Assembly: GCA_023400235.1 (NCBI GenBank)
Contig: JAEXFI010000054.1
Coordinates: 8,409 to 72,408, forward strand
Direction of reading: 5' to 3'
From: Bacillota bacterium
GTDB lineage: Bacteria > Bacillota > Clostridia > Acetivibrionales > DSM-1351
Length of the DNA stretch: 64,000 bases
This document shows positions 9,163-17,246 of the stretch, piece by piece (position 1 is the first letter of the stretch; each line of letters starts with the position of its first letter). The position numbers and the translations under genes are program-made. The notes beneath the pieces are model-generated. The model searched no databases and was not told the DNA's origin. It saw only the letters and a list, made by a program, of their open reading frames with translations.

Positions 9163-9621
9163 ATGAGTCCGGAAAAGGCCAACGAGCTGCTGCTTGTAGA
9201 TCAGTTATTCAGAAAGCTGTTTGACAAGTATTATAAGCTCGAAAGCAAGAAGTACCTGAGCAAAAGCCTTGAAGACCTTACAGTTATAGAAATAAATACA
9301 ATACTTGTAATAGGCCATGGCTCTGATAACAAGAAAATGTCCGAAATCGCCAATACCCTGGGAGTCACCTTCGGTACACCCACGGTTACCATTGACAGGC
9401 TGATAAAAAAGGGCTATGTGATAAGACAGCGCGATGAAGAAGACAGGCGTCAGGTTTTCATATCGCTATCGGAAACCGGAGTGGAGGTGTTCAATTCCAT
9501 TGTGGAATTAAGGAATAAAATTGCAGAGAAAATATTTTGCATCCTTAATCCCGAAGAAAGAAAAGCTCTGATTGATATTCTCTCCAACCTGAACTCACAT
9601 TTTGATAAAGTTTTTGATTAA
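9163..9621 (+). CDS. MarR family transcriptional regulator
   Basis: The 152-residue protein (from the ATG at 9163, seven bases after AGGTG; an upstream ATG at 9148 overlaps that site) is a winged-helix dimeric regulator. The DNA-recognition segment KKMSEIANTLGVTFGTPTVTIDRLIKKGYV and the wing motif RDEEDRRQVFISLSETG are plain. The residues around the recognition helix and the TTTGAA-type operator resemble FabT-like or multidrug-type MarR proteins, but the ligand is unknown. It is followed after 107 bases by the YhgE-like exporter, and matching palindromes precede both genes, so it probably represses itself and the exporter. Confidence 0.93.
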   Translation: MSPEKANELLLVDQLFRKLFDKYYKLESKKYLSKSLEDLTVIEINTILVIGHGSDNKKMSEIANTLGVTFGTPTVTIDRLIKKGYVIRQRDEEDRRQVFISLSETGVEVFNSIVELRNKIAEKIFCILNPEERKALIDILSNLNSHFDKVFD

Positions 9622-9637
9622 CAATTTTTTTACTATA

Positions 9638-9654
9638 TTACTTTGAATTTCAAA
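9638..9654 (+). promoter_or_regulatory. MarR operator 2 (upstream of the exporter gene)
   Basis: This is the 17-nt string TTACTTTGAATTTCAAA, an exact inverted copy of the site at 9131-9147, with the same 6-1-6 palindromic core. It overlaps a possible -10 element (TATATT, 9634-9639) and sits about 75 bases before the exporter start. Confidence 0.7.
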
Positions 9655-9728
9655 ATATTTAATCTTTAAATATTTTTGGAGGTGAAATATATTTTAGTTT
9701 TATTATATGTAAATAAGGAGGCAGAGCA

Positions 9729-11969
9729 ATGCAGAAAATCAAAAAATACAAAATAATAGCTGTAATTCTTGCAGTAATCATAATTCCGCTGGTTTACAGC
9801 TTCTTTTACCTGGATGCTTTCTGGGATCCTTACAGCAAGCTGGAACAACTTCCTGTAGCTGTGGTGAATCTGGATTCCGGTTCAGTTGTAAACGGCAGAG
9901 ATAAAAATGTCGGCAAGGAAATAACAGATAGGCTCAGAACCGATAAAACCTTAAAATGGGTCGTTACTGACGATGAAGACGCCAGAAACGGCCTTAATGG
10001 CAGAAAATATTATGCGGCTGTCTACATCCCGTCTGAATTTTCAAAAAATATTACTACGGCAGATGATATTGAAAAAATAAAGGCAAGCCTTAATTACAGT
10101 GTAAACGAAAAAAGAAATTACCTTGCAAGCCAGGTATTAAGCAGAGTTACTCTGGAATTCAAAGATAAAATCTCCAAGGAAGTAACAGAGGAGATTATGG
10201 ATTCCTTATTTCAACAGCTGAAGGAGCTTCCAGCCGGTCTTAAGGAACTGGATGCTGGCTTGAAGCAGTTGAACAACGGTGCAAATACAGTTTATACGAA
10301 GACCGGAGACCTGGTTGCCGGTCAAGAACAGTTCAATACGTCACTATATGACTTAAAAACTGGAATCTTCTCCGCAGAAGAGGGCTCCCGAAGGGTGCTT
10401 GACGGCGCCGGGAAGCTCAAGGATGGAGCCGGCCTGTTCTCTGACAAGCTCAAGGCCGGTGCACAAACCATGCCCGGTCTTGTGAAAGGGGTTTCAGATT
10501 TTTCACAGGGTTTGGATACCTTGAATGAGAATCTTGCAAAGCTCAATAAGGGCACCTCACAGCTTGTCACATCCAGTTCCCTGCTAGGGAGCGGTATGGA
10601 AGCCTATGACAAGAACCTGCAGGACTTTTCTGCAGGCCTCCAAAATTATGTGGAATCAGTTAATAAAGCTGCCGACGCACAAGCCGGAATTGCTGCCCTG
10701 CTACGGCAATATACCTCCGCACACCCTGAAGCCCTGAATGACAAGAGCATGCAGTCTGTGGCCAAAGCACTGGAAACCCTGCAGCAGACTCCCGAGAAGG
10801 TAAAATCTGCCGGAGCGGCGTTGGCCGCCTCGGGGGAAAAGCTGTCGGCAGGCTCACGGGAGTTGTCTCAAGGAGCAGTCAGTCTCAGTGAAGGTGTGGG
10901 CAGGTTTTCAGCCAGTACCAGCCAGCTTTCGGAAGGAGCGGCAAAACTTGATGCTTCCCATGGCCGGATAGCGTCAGCCATTTCTGCGGTTTCTGAAAAC
11001 ATCAGTTCTGCAGCTGTCAGTTCAGAAGAGCTCTATGAAGGAGCATCTCAGCTAAATGCCGGAGCCTCCCGGCTTGCCTCCGGCATTGCAGAAGCCAGAC
11101 AGGGAAGTGAACAGCTGTACTCAGCTTCAGCCAAGCTTTATGGCGGAGAAGAAAAGCTTTATTCCGGAATGAAAGAGCTCACTGCAGGGATCTCCAAGGC
11201 ACAGCAGGGTGTCTCCAGCTCTTTGACCGGGTCCGACGGTAAGCTTGACGGTATTGACGGACTAAAAGAGTATATTGCTGAGCCGGTTCAGCTGCACGAG
11301 CAAAAAGTCAATGGTATACCTGATTATGGTACTGCCTTTACCCCCTACTTTGTTTCGCTTTCACTTTGGGTGGGTGCTCTTATGATGTTCTTTGCCATTT
11401 ATCTGGACCCTGATGTGAGATTCCGAAGGCTGGCTAAAAACTCGAAGGGCTTGCTAAGGTTTGCAGGTTACAGTCTTATAGGCGTGGCACAGGCAGTAGT
11501 GCTGGATATTGCCATATTGAACGGACTTCATCTGCAGGTTAAGAATACCTGGCTCTTTATTGCAGCCAGTATTATTATCGCTCTTTCCTTCACTTCCATT
11601 ATGAGATTTTTGCTGGTGCAGCTAAGGGATGTGGGTAAATTCATTGCCATACTTCTTTTGATACTCCAGCTTACCTCTTGTGGAGGAACCTTTCCAATGG
11701 AGCTGGTCCCCCACTTCTTCAATGCCATGAACCCATTTATGCCAATGACATATTCGGTTAATGCACTAAAGGAAGTTATTTCTGGAATTGATTACGGTTA
11801 TCTGGCTCAAAATCTGCTGGTTCTGGGATGTACCGGTCTGATATTCCTTATATTGAATATGTTTGTCTCAAAAATAAGAATGGGAAAGCTTTTGGCGGAT
11901 TCAAAGGAAAACGCTGAAACTGTCGGCCCCGACAGGGCATTACCCCAGGAGTCTTTTTCCGAAATGTAA
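9729..11969 (+). CDS. YhgE/Pip-type membrane protein (ABC-2-like exporter family)
   Basis: The 746-residue protein has the layout of YhgE/phage-infection-protein family members: one N-terminal membrane segment (about 10-28), a long extracellular region (about 30-530) with repeated L-x-x-G-A/S-x-x-L and G-x-x-x-L pseudo-repeats likely to form coiled coil, and a C-terminal block of about five membrane segments (535-720). The N-terminal FYLDAFWDPYSKLEQLPVAVVNLD is a family signature. In Lactococcus the relative (Pip) is a phage receptor; in Bacillus and others family members relate to lipid or peptide export. Start has AAGGAGG. The paired MarR gene and shared operator suggest induction by a small hydrophobic ligand. 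Confidence 0.88.
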   Translation: MQKIKKYKIIAVILAVIIIPLVYSFFYLDAFWDPYSKLEQLPVAVVNLDSGSVVNGRDKNVGKEITDRLRTDKTLKWVVTDDEDARNGLNGRKYYAAVYIPSEFSKNITTADDIEKIKASLNYSVNEKRNYLASQVLSRVTLEFKDKISKEVTEEIMDSLFQQLKELPAGLKELDAGLKQLNNGANTVYTKTGDLVAGQEQFNTSLYDLKTGIFSAEEGSRRVLDGAGKLKDGAGLFSDKLKAGAQTMPGLVKGVSDFSQGLDTLNENLAKLNKGTSQLVTSSSLLGSGMEAYDKNLQDFSAGLQNYVESVNKAADAQAGIAALLRQYTSAHPEALNDKSMQSVAKALETLQQTPEKVKSAGAALAASGEKLSAGSRELSQGAVSLSEGVGRFSASTSQLSEGAAKLDASHGRIASAISAVSENISSAAVSSEELYEGASQLNAGASRLASGIAEARQGSEQLYSASAKLYGGEEKLYSGMKELTAGISKAQQGVSSSLTGSDGKLDGIDGLKEYIAEPVQLHEQKVNGIPDYGTAFTPYFVSLSLWVGALMMFFAIYLDPDVRFRRLAKNSKGLLRFAGYSLIGVAQAVVLDIAILNGLHLQVKNTWLFIAASIIIALSFTSIMRFLLVQLRDVGKFIAILLLILQLTSCGGTFPMELVPHFFNAMNPFMPMTYSVNALKEVISGIDYGYLAQNLLVLGCTGLIFLILNMFVSKIRMGKLLADSKENAETVGPDRALPQESFSEM

Positions 11970-12016
11970 TCAAGTAAGGCAGCAAGTGTGCTCCAGCTTC
12001 GCTGGACGCACCATAT

Positions 12017-12050
12017 AAAAAAAGGCGGACTGGAAAGTCCGCCTTTTTTT
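12017..12050. terminator. Bidirectional intrinsic terminator
   Basis: GGCGGACT and AGTCCGCC (12024-12031 and 12036-12043) form an 8-bp stem with a GGAA loop. It is flanked by a run of A on the left and T on the right, so it can stop transcription of both the exporter and the convergent DUF4234 gene. Confidence 0.9.
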
Positions 12051-12051
12051 A

Positions 12052-12453
12052 TTATGCATTTGCCTTATTGATTACCCTGTTATTAAAAACAACCACCATA
12101 TTATTGTAGTTCTTTATAAACTTGGCTATTGCAATCAAAGGCCCAAGTCCGAAAAGGAATGCTCCAAGGATTATCCACAATAGATAAGAGCTTCCCGTTT
12201 CCTTTACTGCAACTCCCTTTGCCATACCGGAATTGTACAGCTTCTGGCCCTGCTGGTAATACCAGATAAGAGGATAAATACCGCATGTAAACATATACAG
12301 TACCAGTGCCAGGCCCGGACTGGTTTCAGGAGCTTCATCCCCTGTAATGGTATTAATGTCGGATGTCATCTTGTAGACAAAAACCAAGCCATAAATACCG
12401 AAAGTTATCAAACACAGTCCAATGTAACCCCAAAAAGAACGCTGCTTTAACAT
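12052..12453 (-). CDS. DUF4234 membrane protein
   Basis: The 133-residue protein has three hydrophobic segments (about 8-27, 46-66, 90-112). It shows the DUF4234 pattern: a first FWGYIGLCLITFGIYGLVFVYKM, then a second FTCGIYPLIWYYQQGQKL repeat-like turn. Members are small membrane proteins of unknown function, often near stress or secretion genes. It stands alone, convergent with the YhgE-like gene. I infer no role. Confidence 0.75.
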   Translation of the reverse strand: MLKQRSFWGYIGLCLITFGIYGLVFVYKMTSDINTITGDEAPETSPGLALVLYMFTCGIYPLIWYYQQGQKLYNSGMAKGVAVKETGSSYLLWIILGAFLFGLGPLIAIAKFIKNYNNMVVVFNNRVINKANA

Positions 12454-12972
12454 AATAAACCTCCAAGTAAAATGTTTTTATAGTTATATTACATATAACT
12501 CAATGTAAAAACGCGCAAAACTACACAATAATACATATTAATAAAAAACATGTCAGTAATTGTAAAAACGGCTACCTTGAAATTATAGTTTATGTGTGTT
12601 GTCCATGTCAATAGGTATATGCCTAATAGCGTATATCCTTTAGCTGTAACAGCCATGTTCATGCCTTTGCAGCAGTAGCCCGATACCCGGGCATAAGTGT
12701 ATCAATGTAGTTTTTTGACGATTTTTATCGAAAAAGCTATGGAAATACTGGAATCCAGTTGCCAGAAAAATGCTGATTATGCTGCCTACGGTGATTTATA
12801 GGCACTTTGCGATAATTTTTATTTTTTTTAAAAAAATCAGAAAAAAATAAAGGAAAAAATAAATATTCATAGAATGTATAATTTGGCACAATTTTTGTTT
12901 TACTCAGATTCATTCTTTCCGCTAATTAATTTTTTAAAATAAAAAAATTTTTTTGAAAGGGTGTGTTTTTAA
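12454..12972. other. Intergenic region between DUF4234 gene and hppA
   Basis: This stretch of 519 bases holds no convincing ORF. It is divergent, so it should carry both promoters. A TATAAT at 12877-12882 lies about 90 bases before hppA, without a good -35. Small stems are visible (GCCCG/CGGGC near 12680; GCCTA/TAGGC near 12785-12804), and the last 150 bases are almost pure A/T. I recognise no riboswitch class. Confidence 0.4.
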
Positions 12973-15246
12973 ATGTCTGGTTTAAGCAATGCTACAAAGT
13001 TTGAGACTTATGGTATCTGGTGCGTACTCATCATCGCCTTACTGGGCCTGGGTTATGCATTCATACTTCGGCGTCAGGTCATGAAGTATGACAAGGGTAC
13101 TGAAAAAATGCAGGAGGTATGGAATTCCATAAAAGGCGGAGCAGACGCTTATCTGCGCCGGCAGCTCAAGTCTATCCTCCCTCTCATTGCTGTTCTTACC
13201 GTTCTTTTATTCTTTTCAGTTTATATTGTTCCTCCAAGTGAGGAGGCAACAAAAAGATTTTCAAACTTAAGTCCTGATAATGTTAAAATAATAATCGGCC
13301 TTGCCAGAGCTATTGCCTTTGTAATGGGCGCCGTATTCTCCCTTATGGTGGGACAGTTCGGCATGAGAATGGCTGTAGAAGGTAATGTACGTGTGGCGTC
13401 CGCTTCCCGGAGAAGCTTCGGGGAAGCGCTGAAAATCGCCTACAGAACCGGAACAATAACCGGTATGCTTACCGATGGCCTGGGTTTGCTGGGCGGAACC
13501 CTTATTTTTATTGTTCTGGGAATAGCCGCTCCTGACGCACTTCTTGGTTTCGGCTTCGGCGGAACTCTTCTGGCCCTGTTCATGAGAGTAGGCGGAGGTA
13601 TCTATACCAAGGCGGCAGATGTTGGTGCAGACCTGGTGGGCAAGGTGGAAGCGGGCATTCCCGAGGACGACCCTAGAAATGCAGCGGTTATAGCCGACCT
13701 TGTGGGAGACAATGTTGGTGACTGCGCCGGTATGGCAGCAGATATCTTTGAGTCTTATGAGGTAACCATCGTATCAGGTTTGATTCTGGGACTGTCCCTC
13801 TATTCCCTGACCGGTGAGTTGAAATGGATCATCTTCCCTCTTCTTGTAAGAGGTATAGGAGTCCTGTCCTCCATAATAGGCACCTACCTGGTCAGAGGAA
13901 CAAAAAAAGGCGATGCTCTCAAGTCTATAAATAAAGGATTTTATACCTCTGCCGCCATAAGTCTCGGTGCCTTTGCACTATTGGCAGCCTTCTACATGAA
14001 TGAATGGAAAGCCTTCCTCTGCGTTGGAGTCGGTATTCTGCTTGCAGTGGCTCTGGATGAAGTTACCAAGTATTTTACACATACAGCACACAGACCGGTT
14101 AAAGATATAGCCGCCTCTTCAAAAACAGGCTCTGCAACCCTCATTCTCCGCGGATTGGCGGAAGGCTTTGAAAGTGCTGTATGGCAGACTATAGTTATTG
14201 CAGTGACCATACTCAGCTCTGTCTTTATATTCTGGGGGCAGGACGTACATTATGTCCTCTACGGAGTAGCCATGACTGGTATCGGGATGCTTACACTTAC
14301 CGGCAACAATGTGGCAATGGACTCCTTCGGGCCTATTGCCGACAATGCAAACGGAATTGGTGAACTTGCCGGTCTGGACAAGGATGCCAGAAAAGTTATG
14401 GACAGCCTTGATGCCACTGGTAATACCACAAAGGCTATTACAAAGGGTGTCGCCATAGGTTCCGCCGTTATAGCCGCAGTATCCCTGTTCGGCTCCTTCC
14501 TTACTGATGTCTCCAAGATTCAAATCGGTATGGGTGTCAAGGAGACTATTTTTGATACCGGCATACGCGTGTCAAGTCCTGTGGTATTTATAGGAATGCT
14601 CATTGGAGCTTCTATTCCCTGGCTTTTCTCGTCACTAATAATAAATTCTGTTACAAGAGCCGCCTCTCTCATAGTTAATGAAGTAAGAAGGCAGTTTAAG
14701 ATTCCCGGTCTCCTTCAGGGCAAGGTAAAGCCGGACTATCAGAGAGCAGTGGATATCTGTACCGTAGCTGCTCAAAGGGAACTTCTGGGACTTGCAATTA
14801 TTTCTGTAGTCTCGCCCCTGATAGTTGGTATTCTTCTGGGAGTCGAAGCCCTTGGCGGTTTTCTGGCAGGTGCGATCATTTCAGGACAGCTGCTGGCAGT
14901 ATTCATGTCCAATTCCGGCGGTGCCTGGGATAATGCAAAGAAAACCATCGAGGACGGTGCTCACGGCGGAAAAGGCTCTGAGAGCCACAAGGCCGCAGTT
15001 GTGGGAGATACGGTAGGTGATCCGCTGAAGGATACTGCCGGCCCTGCTCTTAATCCAATGATCAAGGTTATAAACCTGGTATCACTTTTGGCCGCCCCCA
15101 TCCTTATACAGTATAATAGTACGGATATAGGAATGCTGGTGGCGCTGGGTATTTGTACGGTACTGATTATCGGAGCCATCATCTATTCCAAAAAGGGCGG
15201 CTTCAGAAAATCAAAGGCTCAGGCCAGTGAAGATATTGCAGCATAG
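12973..15246 (+). CDS. hppA: Membrane-bound proton-translocating pyrophosphatase
   Basis: The 757-residue polytopic protein couples PPi hydrolysis to cation pumping. The substrate motif DVGADLVGKVEAGIPEDDPRN and the acidic DNVGDCAGMAAD follow in order, and a second acidic cluster GDTVGDPLKDTAGPA is near the C-terminus. At residue 487 the motif reads GNTTKA; a lysine here marks the K+-independent subfamily, whose members pump H+, whereas K+-dependent forms have alanine. That subtype call rests on established family knowledge and one residue. A strong hairpin terminator follows. In an anaerobe such an enzyme saves energy by recovering biosynthetic PPi. Confidence 0.96.
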   Translation: MSGLSNATKFETYGIWCVLIIALLGLGYAFILRRQVMKYDKGTEKMQEVWNSIKGGADAYLRRQLKSILPLIAVLTVLLFFSVYIVPPSEEATKRFSNLSPDNVKIIIGLARAIAFVMGAVFSLMVGQFGMRMAVEGNVRVASASRRSFGEALKIAYRTGTITGMLTDGLGLLGGTLIFIVLGIAAPDALLGFGFGGTLLALFMRVGGGIYTKAADVGADLVGKVEAGIPEDDPRNAAVIADLVGDNVGDCAGMAADIFESYEVTIVSGLILGLSLYSLTGELKWIIFPLLVRGIGVLSSIIGTYLVRGTKKGDALKSINKGFYTSAAISLGAFALLAAFYMNEWKAFLCVGVGILLAVALDEVTKYFTHTAHRPVKDIAASSKTGSATLILRGLAEGFESAVWQTIVIAVTILSSVFIFWGQDVHYVLYGVAMTGIGMLTLTGNNVAMDSFGPIADNANGIGELAGLDKDARKVMDSLDATGNTTKAITKGVAIGSAVIAAVSLFGSFLTDVSKIQIGMGVKETIFDTGIRVSSPVVFIGMLIGASIPWLFSSLIINSVTRAASLIVNEVRRQFKIPGLLQGKVKPDYQRAVDICTVAAQRELLGLAIISVVSPLIVGILLGVEALGGFLAGAIISGQLLAVFMSNSGGAWDNAKKTIEDGAHGGKGSESHKAAVVGDTVGDPLKDTAGPALNPMIKVINLVSLLAAPILIQYNSTDIGMLVALGICTVLIIGAIIYSKKGGFRKSKAQASEDIAA

Positions 15247-15255
15247 CTAAGTCAG

Positions 15256-15290
15256 ACAGGCAAATCCAAACCGGATTTGCCTGTTTTTTT
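15256..15290 (+). terminator. Intrinsic terminator of hppA
   Basis: ACAGGCAAATCC and GGATTTGCCTGT form a perfect 12-bp stem with a 5-base loop, followed by T8. It begins ten bases after the hppA stop. Confidence 0.93.
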
Positions 15291-15347
15291 TACAGAAATT
15301 TTTATGTATTAAATAACCTTCTTTTTCCCAAAATAATATAAAGTTAG

Positions 15348-15489
15348 AAAGTCAATTACTATCAGCTGGAAGCCGATAATTTGGGTTTGAGGCTAAAGCC
15401 CCTAAGTAATATCCTTTTCAAATCCAAACTGCGTTCAAAATCAGCTTAAAAGTACTTAAAAATAAATGCTTTGAACCGTAATTGACTTT
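15348..15489. repeat. 142-bp element bounded by a 12-bp inverted repeat
   Basis: AAAGTCAATTAC (15348-15359) is repeated in perfect inverted orientation as GTAATTGACTTT (15478-15489). The 118 bases between include GGGTTTGA, which can pair with TCAAATCC further on. It might be a structured RNA or a small non-autonomous inverted-repeat element; no target duplication is visible. Confidence 0.45.
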
Positions 15490-15532
15490 GGTAAAATAAG
15501 CCGTATGGCAGAGAAAGGAATTTTGATATCCC

Positions 15533-15715
15533 ATGAGAAACAGAAGAAGAAATGACAGCTATGTGTCTCAAAGAATTGACACTATTATAGACAGTATACC
15601 CAATAATCCCTTTACGGGCTTTAGCGGTTCAATTCATCCCTTTGAGCAAGATACTCCTGACCGGAAAGCAGGCGCGGAGAGTTCCGGTAAATTCCGTCAA
15701 CCTCCCGCCCAATAG
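15533..15715 (+). CDS. Possible small hypothetical protein (60 aa)
   Basis: An ATG at 15533 opens 60 codons of a polar, Arg/Pro-rich peptide with no recognised domain. AAAGGA lies 14 bases upstream, which is farther than usual. It could be a real small gene or chance. Support is weak. Confidence 0.3.
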   Translation: MRNRRRNDSYVSQRIDTIIDSIPNNPFTGFSGSIHPFEQDTPDRKAGAESSGKFRQPPAQ

Positions 15716-15888
15716 TCCTTCAGTTGTTTCTATGGGGCTGCTTATAGCTTTGAAACAGGTTTAAATTCTATATCTATAAACAGCTCCACTTGCTTTCAAT
15801 CTATTGTTAAAATCTCCGATGTATTATAAAATATAAGCTAATGTTAAATTCTAGAACTTTTGATACTTGTGAGGAGTGATTTATTAAT

Positions 15889-17157
15889 ATGCCATGGAAA
15901 ATAGAAACAAAATGTCTCCAGGAGGGTTATAAACCGGAAAACGGCGCGCCCAGAGTATTGCCAATATATCAGAGTACTACATATAAATACGACTCCACAG
16001 AGCATGTTGCCAAGCTGTTCGATTTATCTGTACCGGGACATATGTATTCCAGAATAAGCAATCCTACCGTAGAATGTGTAGAAAACAAGATTGCCGCTCT
16101 GGAAGGCGGTATTGGAGCAATCTGCACCTCCTCTGGCCAGGCCGCCTCGCTGCTGTCCATATTGAATATCTGCAGGTCTGGGGATCACTTCGTATGCTCC
16201 AGCACCATATACGGCGGAACCTTTAACCTGTTCCACAAGCGCCTGAAGGAAATGGGCATCAGTATCACCTTCATTGACCAGGACAGTTCCCCGGAGGAAA
16301 TACAAAAGGCCTTCCAGTCAAACACAAAGGCATTGTTCGGTGAATCAATAGCAAATCCCAAAATCAGTATTCTGGATATGGAAAAATTTGCGGCAATTGC
16401 TCATAATAATAATGTTCCTTTGATTATTGACAATACCTTTGCCACTCCGCTGCTATTAAGACCTATAGAATACGGTGCTGATATAGTAATCCATTCCACC
16501 ACCAAGTACATGGACGGCCATGCAGTATGTGTAGGCGGAGTTATAGTTGATTCAGGAAATTTCAACTGGGAGAACGGCAAATTCCCAGGTCTTACAGAGC
16601 CTGATGAATCCTATCACGGCATGGTTTACACCCGGGACTGCGGAAGGGCCGCCTACATAACCAAAGCCAGGGTTCAGCTTATCAGAGACTTCGGCTGCTA
16701 TATGTCGGCAAATAATGCCTTTCTTTTAAATCTCGGTCTGGAGACCCTGCACTTGAGAATTGAGCGCCATTGCAGGAATGCGGAAGGTGTTGCCGAGTTT
16801 CTGGCGGCCAGTGACAACATCCTGTCTGTAAGCTATCCATATCTTAAGAGCGACCCCTATCATGCTTTGGCGGAAAGATATCTTCCAAAGGGCTGCAGCG
16901 GTGTTGTATCCTTCAGAATCAAGGGAGGCAGGGAAGGTGCGGTCAGGTTCATGGACAAGCTCAAACTGGCGGCCATAGTCGTTCACGTTGCAGACTGCAG
17001 AACAGCCGTGCTCCATCCGGCCAGCTCCACTCACAGGCAGCTGTCGGACGAACAACTGGTTCAGGCTGGAATCGACCCCGGGCTCATACGTTTTTCAGTG
17101 GGTATTGAAAACATAGAGGATATCATAGAGGATATCCGTCAGGCCCTTGAGGAATGA
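15889..17157 (+). CDS. metY: O-acetylhomoserine sulfhydrylase / aminocarboxypropyltransferase
   Basis: The 422-residue protein is a PLP enzyme of the Cys/Met metabolism family. It makes homocysteine from O-acetylhomoserine and sulfide in methionine synthesis. Seen are YSRISNPTVECVE, the SSGQAA cofactor loop, DNTFATP, and the PLP-lysine motif HSTTKYMDGHA. The C-terminal HPASSTHRQL is also typical. The length and the long insert FPGLTEPDESYHGMVY fit MetY rather than cystathionine gamma-synthase. The ribosome site is GAGGAGTG. It stands alone without a visible riboswitch. Confidence 0.9.
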   Translation: MPWKIETKCLQEGYKPENGAPRVLPIYQSTTYKYDSTEHVAKLFDLSVPGHMYSRISNPTVECVENKIAALEGGIGAICTSSGQAASLLSILNICRSGDHFVCSSTIYGGTFNLFHKRLKEMGISITFIDQDSSPEEIQKAFQSNTKALFGESIANPKISILDMEKFAAIAHNNNVPLIIDNTFATPLLLRPIEYGADIVIHSTTKYMDGHAVCVGGVIVDSGNFNWENGKFPGLTEPDESYHGMVYTRDCGRAAYITKARVQLIRDFGCYMSANNAFLLNLGLETLHLRIERHCRNAEGVAEFLAASDNILSVSYPYLKSDPYHALAERYLPKGCSGVVSFRIKGGREGAVRFMDKLKLAAIVVHVADCRTAVLHPASSTHRQLSDEQLVQAGIDPGLIRFSVGIENIEDIIEDIRQALEE

Positions 17158-17246
17158 AAATCCGTGCCTATGCCTGTTCAGTACTGCAAATATACATATA
17201 TCAATTATAAACCAACTAAGGTTTTTAGACGGGAGTCTATACTAAA

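Larger units (their letters stand above)
15291..15888. other. Intergenic region between hppA and metY
   Basis: Apart from the inverted-repeat element and the doubtful 60-codon ORF listed separately, nothing clear is seen. TATTATAAAATATAAG near 15821-15836 may be part of the metY promoter. No S-box or T-box leader, the usual controls of methionine genes in Firmicutes, is recognisable before metY. Confidence 0.4.

Noticed and set aside
12776..12850. Riboswitch-like stems before hppA
   Set aside because: Only short 5-bp stems are present in an A/T-rich context and no known class matches.
14119..14523. 134-codon minus-strand ORF inside hppA
   Set aside because: It is antisense to a strongly conserved hppA segment and shows no protein motif.
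15716..15888. SAM (S-box) or T-box leader before metY
   Set aside because: The conserved S-box and T-box sequence blocks are not present in this spacer.
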